Origin: Halorientalis sp.
GTDB lineage: Archaea; Halobacteriota; Halobacteria; Halobacteriales; Haloarculaceae
Length of the DNA stretch: 64,000 nt
Assembly (NCBI RefSeq): GCF_028275115.1
Contig: NZ_JAQCNH010000055.1
Span: 62,001 to 126,000 of the forward strand
Direction of reading: 5' to 3'
Under the pieces are notes generated by a model. That model did not search any database and was not told where the DNA came from. It saw only the letters and a program-made list of their open reading frames with translations. Within the stretch, counting starts at the first letter, position 1. Each line of letters opens with the position of its first letter. The position numbers were made by a program, and so were the translations under genes. This document shows positions 38,265-48,118 of the stretch, one piece after another.

Positions 38265-39698
38265 TCATCCGCGAATCGGTCCGAGCAGGGCGAAGACCCC
38301 CGCGACGGCCAGCACCGTCGCCGAAAGAATCGGGGCCTGCGGGCCGACGCGACCGAACAGAGCCGCGAGTCCCGTCGCGAGAAGCACGGCGCCCACCGCG
38401 AGACCAACGGTGGCAACGCAGTGGAGCAGTTCCAGCCGACGGGTATCGGGCCGGTGGCCGAGTTCCATCGTCAGCCCGAGGCCGAATTCGCCCGCGTCCC
38501 AGACGACCATCGACCCCGCGACGCAGGCGAACACGACGGGGGCGGGAACACGCAGGACGGCCGCACCGATACCCGTGACCAGCAGGCCGGCACTGGCCAG
38601 CGAGAGCGACCCTGCCCGGTCGGGGAGGACGTTCACTGCCACCGCGAGCGGCCCGACCGAGTAACAGAGCATGAACAGCATGCCCGCAAGCAGGATCACC
38701 GCGGCGAGAACCGCCGCACCGGACAGGCCGGCCGCGTCGGTGCGACTGGAGAGCAACAGCGCGAGAATCGGGAACGGAAGCGCGAACAGTGCGACCATCC
38801 CGAAGGTCGGCCCGGCGAGCCAGTCGGTGTCTCCGGCCGTCGCACGCCGGGCGGCCACGGCGACGAGCGCAGCCAGCAACGCGCCGACACCGACGAGAAA
38901 CACCGGCAGGCGCACCCAGACCGTCGACAACACGCCGAGGGCGAGCGCCAGCCCCGGCGTCCGGTAGAGTCCAGCCGTCGCCCCGACAGTTTCTAGCACG
39001 CCGAGCAGGAACCAGCCGGCGAGACAGGCGGCGACGACCGTCCGCGTCGCCGCCCGCCAGCGGTCGCGCCGTCGGTCGACCTCGTCGCTGGGAACCGCGA
39101 GCAACTGCTCGAGCGGGAGGCGCGTCGCCGCCACCCAGACACATCCCACGGTGAACGCGAACAGAAAGAGTAGCGTCGACAGCGACGGCAGGTTCGGCGC
39201 GACCCCGAACTCCCAGAGTATAACGGCGAAGCCCACGACGACGGACAGGATCACGCCGGCGACGAAAGGGAGAAAAACGCCAGCCCACCCCTGCTTCATG
39301 GCACGAACGGTCGTGTCGTGGGTGACGTTCGCCCAGGCACCGGCCAGACCGAGCCCGACGAGGGCGCTTCCGAACGCGAGCAGGAATCCGCCGGGTCCGC
39401 CGACGAGCGTCGCAGCGACGACGCCGCCGAGTGCGAGCAGCCCGCCCGGCATGAAACAGAACTGCCCGACGGCCAGTTCGCCGAGAGTGTCCCGGTCGAG
39501 GAGCGCCGTCCCCGCGGCGACGAACGTCCCGCCGAGCGCCGCGAGTTGTACCGCGTCGAGCAGGCCGCTCGTGAGTCCGGCGGCGAGCGTGACGGCGACG
39601 GCCACGACCGCCGCGACGCCGAGACTCGCTGCCCGCGCCCGTCCCTCGTCGCCAATGGCCGACGGTCGGTCCAACCGCGGCCCGAGCAGCAGGATCAC
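38265..39698 (-). CDS. Multi-TM membrane protein of the MoxR/DUF58 cluster
   Basis: Many hydrophobic helices; GTG start overlaps the preceding stop as GTGA. The 998-aa ORF-track entry includes unrelated upstream frame. Confidence 0.7.
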   Translation of the reverse strand: MILLLGPRLDRPSAIGDEGRARAASLGVAAVVAVAVTLAAGLTSGLLDAVQLAALGGTFVAAGTALLDRDTLGELAVGQFCFMPGGLLALGGVVAATLVGGPGGFLLAFGSALVGLGLAGAWANVTHDTTVRAMKQGWAGVFLPFVAGVILSVVVGFAVILWEFGVAPNLPSLSTLLFLFAFTVGCVWVAATRLPLEQLLAVPSDEVDRRRDRWRAATRTVVAACLAGWFLLGVLETVGATAGLYRTPGLALALGVLSTVWVRLPVFLVGVGALLAALVAVAARRATAGDTDWLAGPTFGMVALFALPFPILALLLSSRTDAAGLSGAAVLAAVILLAGMLFMLCYSVGPLAVAVNVLPDRAGSLSLASAGLLVTGIGAAVLRVPAPVVFACVAGSMVVWDAGEFGLGLTMELGHRPDTRRLELLHCVATVGLAVGAVLLATGLAALFGRVGPQAPILSATVLAVAGVFALLGPIRG

Positions 39699-40993
39699 GA
39701 CGACCCCCCAGTGAGTGCGCCTCGGGCGTCCGCCGCGAACGCCGCTTCGAGTACGACGTACAGCGGCGTGGCCCGGCTCCAGTCGACGGCGCGTGCACCC
39801 GCTGCTTGGCAGTTCACCAGCCGGGTGTGGCGTCGGACCGTCTCGAACTGCCCGGTGGCGGTGTTGTGGGTCAGCACGTCCGGCGAGAGGACGACCCGCG
39901 AGTAGTCGCGGACGCCCCACGCCTCGACCGTCTCGACCGGCCAGCCGTCGAGCAACGGCGAGAAGAGGACGAGTTGGGCGCGTGGCGGCGCGAGCGTCGC
40001 AACCCGACTGGCCTGCGTTTCGGGGTCGACCTCGGGCTCGTCGGCAGTCGTCTCTGTCGCCGCCGCCAGCAGGTCGCGAGCCCGCGCTCGCCGGTCGTGA
40101 CCGGGTCCGGGTGCGAGCCAGTGGAGGCCGGCGGCGTCGGGACCGTCCGCACCGACGACAGCGACCCCCACCTCGTGGCCGGTACCGAGCAGGTCCTCGA
40201 GGGCGTGCGTCGCCGCGTAGGCAGCCAATTCGACCGCTGTCGGGCGGGCCGGTCCGGCGACGACACGGCTGGCCGGTCGCGCGTCGACGACCAGCACGAC
40301 GCTCGACGCGTGCCGTTCCCGGTAGTTGACTGTCGTCAGTTCGTCGCGTTTGGCGTAGTGACGCCAGTCGATGCGCGAGGCCGGGTCGTCGCGCTGGTAT
40401 GGCCGTGTCGAGTGAAACTCCAGTCCTTGGCCGGGCGAGTCGGTCGGCATCCCGCCGGCGAAGCGGTCGCCCTCCTGTTCGATGGGGGGGGCGCTGGCGT
40501 CGAGCCGACAGCGCAGTCGGTCGTCGCCGGCCGCCGCGACCGTTCTGTCGGCGGCCGCGCCGGCACCGAAACTCCGGACACGAGCGTGGGGCCGTCCGAA
40601 GCGATGGTCGCCGCGTTTGGCCACGACACCGTACTCGACCTGCAGGGTGTCGCCAGGTTCCAGCGCCGTCCCGGCCCGTGGCGAGTCGTCGATGACGCCC
40701 AGCGCCTCCGGGACCGTGTCGACGACACGGACGTCCGGCAGCGGATTCGCGCCGACGTTCTCGACGGTCAACGTCACGGACACCGTCTGCCCCGGCGGGA
40801 CCGTCGCCGGTTCGACCACACGGTTGGCTCGCAGTGTCACGTCGGCGTCGGCCGTCGAGAGGACGCCGTACGCCAGATACAGGAGTGGGACGACGGCCGC
40901 GAGCAACAGGCTGGCGTAACCAGCGGCCGCACCGACCGTGGCGAGGACCGCCGCCGCGGCCAGTCCGGCCGTCCAGCGCGCGGTCGGGTTCAC
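39695..40993 (-). CDS. DUF58-domain protein
   Basis: GLEFHSTRPYQRDDPASRIDWRHYAKRDELTTVNYRERHASSVVLVVDAR; GTG start overlapping upstream stop. Confidence 0.88.
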   Translation of the reverse strand: MNPTARWTAGLAAAAVLATVGAAAGYASLLLAAVVPLLYLAYGVLSTADADVTLRANRVVEPATVPPGQTVSVTLTVENVGANPLPDVRVVDTVPEALGVIDDSPRAGTALEPGDTLQVEYGVVAKRGDHRFGRPHARVRSFGAGAAADRTVAAAGDDRLRCRLDASAPPIEQEGDRFAGGMPTDSPGQGLEFHSTRPYQRDDPASRIDWRHYAKRDELTTVNYRERHASSVVLVVDARPASRVVAGPARPTAVELAAYAATHALEDLLGTGHEVGVAVVGADGPDAAGLHWLAPGPGHDRRARARDLLAAATETTADEPEVDPETQASRVATLAPPRAQLVLFSPLLDGWPVETVEAWGVRDYSRVVLSPDVLTHNTATGQFETVRRHTRLVNCQAAGARAVDWSRATPLYVVLEAAFAADARGALTGGSS

Positions 40994-41727
40994 CGGTCGG
41001 CCTCCTCCGGGGGTACCGGGTCGTCCACGGCGGGCTGAAGACTTCCGTCCACGTCCCGCTGGAGCGTCTCCAGGCGCGGCCGGACGATCTGAACGCGTCG
41101 CGGGGCGTCCTGTCCGGGAACCTGCGGGAGGGCGTCGCCGGCCGACTCGTCGACGGCCGCAACCGCTCGCCGGACGCGACGCCTGAGTTCCCGCTGGGGG
41201 TAGAGCCAACCCGCGAGGCGCGCGCGAATCGGTCGGTCGGGCATCGATACCTTCGAGGCACAGACCGACGCGGCCACGGGGTCGTCGGTCCAACTCCCGC
41301 GCCGGATCGACTGACGGGCCGCCGCCCGGTCGCGGCCGCCCGCGACCAGCGCGTCCTCGAGCGCCCTCGACACTACTGGCCGGACCACGTCGACGCCGGC
41401 AGCGACCGACCGCTCCGCCCGCGCTCGTTCGCCTGCCTCGGACATGGTGTCTGCGAGCGCCCGCCCGGACAGCGCCGTGTCCTCCGGCGTCCGTTCGGGA
41501 GCGGGCGACACGAGCGGCCCCCGAGCGGACTCGGTCGCCTCCGACCCGCCCAACCGCCACAGCGCCCAACAGATAGCGACCAGCGCGAGCAGGATTGCGA
41601 CTCCACGCAACACCGGACTCGGCTCGGGCGTTGCACCGGAGACCGTCGCCCGAGCGGCGATCCCGAGACTCGCTAAAATGGCGGTCACGCCGAACGCGAG
41701 TCGGAACCGGAACAGCCACTTACTCAC
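40990..41727 (-). CDS. Membrane-associated protein of the MoxR/DUF58 cluster
   Basis: 245-aa ORF with two N-terminal TM helices, overlapping both neighbours. Confidence 0.7.
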   Translation of the reverse strand: MSKWLFRFRLAFGVTAILASLGIAARATVSGATPEPSPVLRGVAILLALVAICWALWRLGGSEATESARGPLVSPAPERTPEDTALSGRALADTMSEAGERARAERSVAAGVDVVRPVVSRALEDALVAGGRDRAAARQSIRRGSWTDDPVAASVCASKVSMPDRPIRARLAGWLYPQRELRRRVRRAVAAVDESAGDALPQVPGQDAPRRVQIVRPRLETLQRDVDGSLQPAVDDPVPPEEADR

Positions 41728-43603
41728 CGTCGCTCACCTCCCGCTCGGCCTCGCCCGAGCTATCGTCCGCGTCGTCGTCGGCGGCCTCGCGGTGGTCGCG
41801 CAGGCTGTCGAACGCCGTCCGGGCACGCTCCTCGCGCTCCGGTGTCTCCGGCCGGTCGCCGTACTCCACGTCCCGGAAGACCCGCGTGAGGTCCCTGACT
41901 GACCCGCGCGGAAAGCCCGCCTCCGAAGCCTCACGGGCCACCTCGCCGGGCGTGCGCTGCGGCCAGCGCTCCGGTGCGACCCACCGGGCGAACGCCCGCC
42001 AGCGCTCGCGCAGTCCCGGGGGGGCGCGCCGGCTGGCAGTCCTGGACGTGGCGGCCACGCCACCCTCCCCCGGGCTCCCGTCGTCGGTTCCGGTTCCGCT
42101 TCCACGGAGCGGACCGGGCAGTCCGCACAGCCGCGTCCACACACGCCCGACCACGGCCCGAGTCCGGCCCGGGAGCGCCAGTAGCCACGCGAGGGCGGCC
42201 ATCGTCCAGTCGCGGACTGCACCGAGCGGTCGCCGCCTCCACAGCGACACGAGCGCGGTGCGGAGGGCACGGAGACGAGCGGCCAGCCAGTCGAGCAGTC
42301 GCTCCAGCGCGGCGGTGGCTCGAAAGGCGAACGCGACGAGCCATCGCGTGACACGACGCAGGCGCTCTGCCAGCGAGATGGCCCTCGTCGTGACGCTGGC
42401 AGTTCGACTGGCCAGTCTCGCCGCCGCGAACGAGAGCGCGAGGACGGCCAGGAGTACGACGAGCCCTGTCAGCGCGTACAGCCCCAGAAGCGACTGGCGC
42501 GTGGTCAGCATACCCGACCGGAGCTCGACGACCGCGGTCGGGTCGGCCGGGAGCGAGAACCGAAATCGCCCGTCTGCGTCGGTAGTCCCGAGTCGCTGGC
42601 CGTCCAGCGTCACCGTCGCGTTCGCAACTGTCCGGTCGCCCAAGCGTGCGGTCACTACCGCGTCGGCGCCCGGAACCGCGAGAACCGTCACCGGGTTCAC
42701 GACCGCACGAAGTTCGGTCACCTCGACGGTCGTCTCGCCGCCGAACTCGCCGCGCTCGACACGAACCGTCAGCGTGTCGCGGCCGTCGGTCGGTATCTCG
42801 AGTCCGTACCGGCCCCCGTCGTCGGTCGTTCCGACCTGCTCACCGTCGACCGTCACTGTAGCCTCTCGCATCGGTTTCCCGTCGATGGACGCCGCGAGGG
42901 CCACCCGCTCACCCGGGATCGGTTCGCCCTCGACAGCGACCCGCACGTCACCGTCGACGGTGACTCCTCGCGTGACACGGGGGCCGCCGGTATCCTCGCC
43001 GCCGTCCTGGTCGGCGCGTTCGTGGTCAGCGGCGTTCCCGGGCACCGACCCCGACGCTTCGGTGCCCGCCGCTGCCGGGACGATAGCGGCGCTGGCGGCA
43101 CCGACGGCAGCCCTGGAGCCGTCGGCTGCCCGATTGGTCGCACACGTCGAACCGGACGGAAGCGTCGCTTCGAGCGCGAGTTGCTGCTCGTAGGGCACCT
43201 CGACCGGAACCGTGCCCCGCTCGCCGGTCCGGCCGACAACCGCCCCGTCGAGCGAGACGCGGGCCCCCTCGACGCGACCGTCCTCGTCGGTGACGACGAC
43301 CGAAATCCTAGCGCCGGGTGTCGGCTCTGCGACAAACCGCACGGTACAGGAGCCGGGTAACTCACCGTCGGCCGACTCGTCGTCGCTCAGCAACCGCAGC
43401 AGCTCCTCGACGGCGTCACCGAACCCGATCTCGCCGCCGGAGCCGCCAGACGGGGCATCCGGACTCTCGCCGGGGCCGCCAGAGCCGAGTCCCAGCCCCG
43501 CCTCGACCTGTGGCGCGGCGAAGGCCGCGACGAACAGGCCAAGCGCGCACAGCACGAGAAGGGCGAGCCGTCGCCGGCGAGCGGACCGTTCTCCCTCAGC
43601 CAT
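41720..43603 (-). CDS. Large membrane protein with Ig-like/carboxypeptidase-regulatory repeats (DUF4129-like C-terminus)
   Basis: Signal-type N-terminus, repeated VTLDGQRLGTTDADGRFRFSLP-type units, central TM, C-terminal cytosolic region. Confidence 0.75.
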   Translation of the reverse strand: MAEGERSARRRRLALLVLCALGLFVAAFAAPQVEAGLGLGSGGPGESPDAPSGGSGGEIGFGDAVEELLRLLSDDESADGELPGSCTVRFVAEPTPGARISVVVTDEDGRVEGARVSLDGAVVGRTGERGTVPVEVPYEQQLALEATLPSGSTCATNRAADGSRAAVGAASAAIVPAAAGTEASGSVPGNAADHERADQDGGEDTGGPRVTRGVTVDGDVRVAVEGEPIPGERVALAASIDGKPMREATVTVDGEQVGTTDDGGRYGLEIPTDGRDTLTVRVERGEFGGETTVEVTELRAVVNPVTVLAVPGADAVVTARLGDRTVANATVTLDGQRLGTTDADGRFRFSLPADPTAVVELRSGMLTTRQSLLGLYALTGLVVLLAVLALSFAAARLASRTASVTTRAISLAERLRRVTRWLVAFAFRATAALERLLDWLAARLRALRTALVSLWRRRPLGAVRDWTMAALAWLLALPGRTRAVVGRVWTRLCGLPGPLRGSGTGTDDGSPGEGGVAATSRTASRRAPPGLRERWRAFARWVAPERWPQRTPGEVAREASEAGFPRGSVRDLTRVFRDVEYGDRPETPEREERARTAFDSLRDHREAADDDADDSSGEAEREVSDGE

Positions 43604-43697
43604 CGAACACCCCACTCGTACGGCCGAAGATAGGCACTATCAGTACGCTGCTGGTTCGCTCGGCACGGACTATAATTTTACTGAAAGAGAAGGCGGC

Positions 43698-44417
43698 CTA
43701 CAGGATGTCGTTGTACTCGTAGGTGTCGATTTCGACGCCTTCCTCGGTGACTTCGGCGATAACGAGGCCGTTGCCGGAGCCGGTGTCACGCTCGGCGGCT
43801 GCACTCACGGCGTCGGCGGCGACCGTCGTCGCTTCCTCCATCGAGAGGTCGTCCTCGTACTGGCTCTCGAGCGTCCCGTATGCGACCGTAAGGCCGGAGC
43901 CGGTGACGGTGTAGTCGTCCTCCATCACACCCCCGGCGGGGTCGATACTGAACACGTGGCTTCCCTCGTCGTCGACGCCCCCGAGGATCGGGTTGATCGC
44001 AAAGAAGGGGCCGCCGCGGGCGAAGTTGCCTGCGAGCGTCGCCAGCGCGGACATGCTGATGTCCTGGCCGCGACGCGTCTCGTAGAGGTTGACTTCGGCC
44101 CGCAGCGAGCGGATGAACGACTGGGCACCACCCACAGAGCCGACAAGCGTCAGTGCCGCGGTCGGGTGAATCTGTTCGACCTTCTGTACGTTCTTGTTCG
44201 AGACGAATCGACCGCCCAGCGACGCGCGGCGGTCGGTCGCCACGACTACACCGTTGTCGGTGGCGATACCAATAGTGGTCGTCCCGGTCTCGTTGACCTT
44301 TTCGTTGTCCTTGTCCGTCGTGTTGGGCAGTTGGCCGAGTTCGGGTTCGTACGGGTTCTGCAGTCCTTCCTCTAAGCTCGGCGGCCCGCCCGCGGGGTTC
44401 ATATCCATGTCAGTCAT
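43698..44417 (-). CDS. psmB: Proteasome beta subunit
   Basis: Propeptide then TGTTTIGIATDNGVVVATDRRASLGG; overlaps psmA by 4 bp. Confidence 0.95.
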   Translation of the reverse strand: MTDMDMNPAGGPPSLEEGLQNPYEPELGQLPNTTDKDNEKVNETGTTTIGIATDNGVVVATDRRASLGGRFVSNKNVQKVEQIHPTAALTLVGSVGGAQSFIRSLRAEVNLYETRRGQDISMSALATLAGNFARGGPFFAINPILGGVDDEGSHVFSIDPAGGVMEDDYTVTGSGLTVAYGTLESQYEDDLSMEEATTVAADAVSAAAERDTGSGNGLVIAEVTEEGVEIDTYEYNDIL

Positions 44418-45154
44418 TCCTCGTCACCTCCAGTGTCGATCTCGTCGACGTACGATTGGATCTCTTCGGTTTCGTGGCGGCGGTACTGCTCGGTTTCGAC
44501 GTCGATGGTCCCGAGGGCGACCCCTTCGGCGTCGATACCCTCGTCACCGGCGGTATCGAGGGCGCGCAGCGCGAGGTCGATTCCACCGTCGAGGTCGAAG
44601 TCTTCGCGGTACTCCTCCTCGAAGAAACTGATGAGGTCTTCACGGTCGCTACCTACGGCGAGTGCCTGCCACTCGTAGGGCGTGCCGGAGGGGTCGGTCT
44701 CGAACAGGCGCGGCTCGCCGTTCTCGATTCCGCCGACAATCAGCGCCACACCGAACGGGCGCGCACCGCCCGTCTGCGTGTACTGCTGAATCTGGTCGGT
44801 GATGTCCTTCGTCAGTGATTCCACGCCGATGGACTCGCCGTACCGGAGCTGATTGACCTGCGCGTCGCGTCGTGCGAAGTCGATCAACTGGCGCGCGTCC
44901 GCGACGTGACCAGCACTGGCGATACCGATATGATCGTCGACCTTGTGCAACTTCTCGACACTCTCGCGCTCGAGGAGCGGAGAGCGTACCCGCGTGTCGG
45001 CCGCGAGGACGACGCCGTCCTCGGTTCGGACACCGACGCTTGCGGTGCCGCGCTTGACGGCTTCACGTGCGTACTCGACCTGATAGAGGCGACCGTCCGG
45101 GGAGAAGATCGTGATTCCCCGGTCGTAGGCCTGCTGTTGTGATTGTCCCTGCAT
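44414..45154 (-). CDS. psmA: Proteasome alpha subunit
   Basis: AYDRGITIFSPDGRLYQVEYAREAVKRGTASVGVRTEDGVVLAAD. Confidence 0.96.
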   Translation of the reverse strand: MQGQSQQQAYDRGITIFSPDGRLYQVEYAREAVKRGTASVGVRTEDGVVLAADTRVRSPLLERESVEKLHKVDDHIGIASAGHVADARQLIDFARRDAQVNQLRYGESIGVESLTKDITDQIQQYTQTGGARPFGVALIVGGIENGEPRLFETDPSGTPYEWQALAVGSDREDLISFFEEEYREDFDLDGGIDLALRALDTAGDEGIDAEGVALGTIDVETEQYRRHETEEIQSYVDEIDTGGDEE

Positions 45155-45295
45155 GATTTGGATCGAAAGCCGGGGGTGGCCTTCACCCTGGGTTAGTGCC
45201 TCCCGTATTTAAACCCATTTATGATACCAACTGGCATCGTCGTCGCCAGTCGCCACATCCGGAAGGTCGAACTGTGCACGAAGTGAAGTCCCGGC

Positions 45296-45709
45296 GTGGT
45301 CAAAGGAACGTACACTATCGTGGTCAACCTTCCGGAACCGGAGACGCTTACTATCGGTTCACTCGGTCGACATGAGCTGCCGGCCGGATACTACGCGTAC
45401 ACCGGCAGCGCGTTCGGCCCCGGCGGATTCAAGCGGGTGGACCGACACCACGAGATAGCCGCCGGTAAGCGCGAGACACGTCACTGGCACGTCGATTACC
45501 TGCTGGGTAACACCGCCGCCGGAGTGGAGACGGTGGCCCGCTCGCCCGAGGCCGAGATCGAGTGTGCCGTCGCGGACGAGGTCGCCAGGACGGGAACGGT
45601 CGTCGTCGACGGGTTCGGCGCATCGGACTGTGACTGTCCCGCGCATCTACACTTCAGCGAGGAGCGCGAGGCACTCGTCGCGGCCGTCCGGACCGCGCAC
45701 GGCCGGTAA
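45296..45709 (+). CDS. DUF123-type (GIY-YIG-like) protein
   Basis: GYYAYTGSAFGPGGFKRVDRHHEIAAGKRETRHWHVDYLLG...DCDCPAHLHFS. Confidence 0.8.
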   Translation: MVKGTYTIVVNLPEPETLTIGSLGRHELPAGYYAYTGSAFGPGGFKRVDRHHEIAAGKRETRHWHVDYLLGNTAAGVETVARSPEAEIECAVADEVARTGTVVVDGFGASDCDCPAHLHFSEEREALVAAVRTAHGR

Positions 45710-45715
45710 GGCCGC

Positions 45716-46486
45716 TCAGCGTCCCTGAAACTCGGGGTCCCGGCCCTCGAAGAACGCGCCGACGCCCTCGGCGAAGTCCTCGGTCTCGAAGATTCGACCC
45801 TGGGCGCGGGCCTCCGCGCGGAGGGCCTCCTCCATCGAGCGGTGGGTCGCGCGCTGGACCAGGCGCTTTGTCTCCCCCACCGCCAGCGTCGGCCGTGATG
45901 CGAGGGTTGCGATGCGTTCGGCCACCATATCCTCGAACTCGTCGGCGTCGAAAGACTCCGTGGCGATGCCCATATCGACGGCCTCTTGAGCATCGATGCG
46001 ACGCGCGGTGATCAGGAGGTCTAACGCCCGGCGGACGCCGACGAGTCGTGGCAGGACGTACGTCGCCCCGGTGTCGGGCGCGAGGCCGATATCGGTGAAG
46101 CCCCAGCCGAAGACGGCGTCGTCGCGGGCGTAGACGAAGTCACAGGCCGTCGCCAGCGACGCCCCCGCGCCGACTGCGACACCACGAACGACGGCGATGG
46201 TGGGTTTCTCCATCCGCAGAAGTCCGGCCGCGATGGCGTTCAGCCCGGTTTCGAGTTCCTCGACGACGGCTTTGCCGTCCATCCCACCGGAGAGGTCGAT
46301 ACCCGAGCAGAAAGCGTCGCCCTCCCCCTGAACGACGACCGCGCGAACCCCGGCGTCGTGTTCCAGCGAGCGGAGTTCGGCGGCCATCTCCTCGCAGGCC
46401 TCGGCGCTGATAGCGTTTTTCCGGTCGGGGTTGCTGATCGTCACCGTCGCGTAGTCGTCCTCGCGCGTGACCTCAATGTCGGCCAT
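45716..46486 (-). CDS. Enoyl-CoA hydratase/isomerase family protein
   Basis: YATVTISNPDRKNAISAEACEEM, GDAFCSGIDLS, AVVRGVAVGAGASLATACDFVYARDDAVFGWGFTDIGLAPD. Confidence 0.9.
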   Translation of the reverse strand: MADIEVTREDDYATVTISNPDRKNAISAEACEEMAAELRSLEHDAGVRAVVVQGEGDAFCSGIDLSGGMDGKAVVEELETGLNAIAAGLLRMEKPTIAVVRGVAVGAGASLATACDFVYARDDAVFGWGFTDIGLAPDTGATYVLPRLVGVRRALDLLITARRIDAQEAVDMGIATESFDADEFEDMVAERIATLASRPTLAVGETKRLVQRATHRSMEEALRAEARAQGRIFETEDFAEGVGAFFEGRDPEFQGR

Positions 46487-46759
46487 GCGCGGGGTGAGGT
46501 GCTCCGGGGTTAGAATAGTTGTGTGTCGGCACTGCCCCCGTGGTCGGCCAGGTCGGAACTGTCCCGATCCCGGGCGACCCTGACGAGTCCCCGCCGGTCC
46601 CAACCGTGTCGGGCCAGTCCGGAGTCTCGACCGACCCAGCCGTCAGTTCCACCGTCGCGACACTCCGGTCGTCGACGCCGTCGGCCAGCCTCGGGACGGT
46701 CACACTGTCGCCCGGAGACGAGGCTCCGTTCGTAAGCGACGGGGGACGTTAGCGCCTGT

Positions 46760-47065
46760 TCAGAGTTCCAGTTCGCTCATCGCGTCGACCTCGAACCGGA
46801 GAATCTCGGGTTCACCGGCAAGCCAGTCCGAGAGGGCTGCCTCGAACTCACCGAAGTGGTCGGTCTGCGTGTGGGCCGCGAGCGCCTGGTCGTCTTCGTA
46901 GCGTTCGACGAACCGGACGACGTTCGGGTCCTCTACGTCGGTGGCCGCCCGGTAGTCGAGCATCCCGTCCTCTGCGCGGGACGGTTGGGTCAGGTCTTCG
47001 ATTTGGGCCAGTGCTTCCTCGCGATACTCGGGGTCGATAGGGAACGTTGCGTGGACGACGATCAT
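46760..47065 (-). CDS. Antibiotic-biosynthesis-monooxygenase (ABM) domain protein
   Basis: IVVHATFPIDPEYREEALAQIEDLTQPSRAEDGMLDYRA...VVRFVERYEDDQALAAHTQTDHF. Confidence 0.8.
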   Translation of the reverse strand: MIVVHATFPIDPEYREEALAQIEDLTQPSRAEDGMLDYRAATDVEDPNVVRFVERYEDDQALAAHTQTDHFGEFEAALSDWLAGEPEILRFEVDAMSELEL

Positions 47066-47182
47066 CGCACTCGGCAGAGGGGGGCCGGGCACGAAAAACT
47101 ATCTTGATACAGCGAGAGAATTCCACCCTCCACGCGAGGAATGAGTGTTCCGACCAGTCGGAACCGCGGATTTTCGTGATCA

Positions 47183-47296
47183 CGAGAGACCGCGTCTCTC
47201 GGAGGACAGGGCGGGAGTGAGTCGCGTATGCTCCGGGACACACCCGACAGCGGTGCAGTTCGGGAAGCCGCGTTCTTCAGGACGCGGAGGAGTCAC
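47183..47296 (+). mobile_element. Solo IS1341-type right end / reRNA-like remnant without tnpB
   Basis: CGAGAGAC-cgc-GTCTCTCG hairpin (47183-47201) and GGGAAGCCGCGTTC-TTCA-GGACGCGGAGGAGTCAC (47262-47296). Confidence 0.45.
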
Positions 47297-47439
47297 CGCT
47301 CCGTGTCGTGTCTCGGAAACGGGGCCGCACCACTCCCACGCCAACGGCGTGTACCGAGCCGGCACACACAGGCGGAAGACGTAATCTTCCCGGCCTGGTG
47401 GCCAGACGGTGTTATGTGTCAGGACCTCTTAGTGCCGGC

Positions 47440-48114
47440 GTGAACAGAAATCGACGGCGAGTCCTCGGAGCGGCTGGACTGGCACTCGTGGGTGCTCTCG
47501 CGGGGTGTACGGGAACGGACCAGGAGGGAACCGAAGATGAGCCCCCCAGTGACGCCGACACGCCGACGGGGACAGCCGCTACATCGACGACGGAGCGACA
47601 AACGGAAACGCCAACGCAGACAGAAGCGCAGACACCGACCGAAACCGAGACGGAGACGGACACACCGACGGAAACGGAGACCCCGACCGAGACCGAGACC
47701 GAAACACCAACCGAGACCGAGACGGCGACGCCGGCGGAGCCGCTGACGCCGACGGAGACGGTCTCCATGACTATCGACAACGTCGGGTTCAGCGCCTGGG
47801 AGGTCACCGAAGACGAGAGCGGGCGGGTGGCCGAAACCGAGACCGAGAATCCGACGATGACGTTCGAGACGGGGGTCCGATACGTAGTCGAGAACAACGG
47901 CGGGTCCCTCCACCCGTTCGCGCTCCGGGCGAGCGACGATACCCCGCTGCTCTCACAGGACGCCGAGGGGCGGTACGAGAACGACCGAGACGTGGACTGG
48001 GTCGACAACGGCGGCGATGTCGCGTTTACCGTGACAGAGGCGCTAGCTGCCGACCTGGCGTACTACATCTGCACGGTCCACTCGTCGATGCGCGGCACTG
48101 TACAGGTACGGTGA
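47440..48114 (+). CDS. Tat-exported blue-copper (halocyanin-like) lipoprotein with Thr/Glu-rich linker
   Basis: GTG start; NRNRRRVLGAAGLALVGALAGC lipobox; (TE)n linker; C-terminal YYICTVHSSMRGTVQV copper-site-like motif. Confidence 0.8.
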   Translation: MNRNRRRVLGAAGLALVGALAGCTGTDQEGTEDEPPSDADTPTGTAATSTTERQTETPTQTEAQTPTETETETDTPTETETPTETETETPTETETATPAEPLTPTETVSMTIDNVGFSAWEVTEDESGRVAETETENPTMTFETGVRYVVENNGGSLHPFALRASDDTPLLSQDAEGRYENDRDVDWVDNGGDVAFTVTEALAADLAYYICTVHSSMRGTVQVR

Positions 48115-48118
48115 CGAC

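Noticed and set aside
38265-41261. 998-aa minus-strand ORF as a single giant protein
   Set aside because: Its first half is an alternate frame of the DUF58 gene; the real protein plausibly starts at the GTG at 39698.
46487-46760. Short overlapping ORFs (46519-46752 + and 46473-46703 -)
   Set aside because: Neither gives a recognisable domain or clear start; could be a small gene or a remnant but cannot be supported.
47580-47760. Repetitive accgagacc/gagacg tract, considered as a CRISPR or satellite
   Set aside because: It encodes the in-frame Thr/Glu-rich linker of the blue-copper lipoprotein; no regular spacers.
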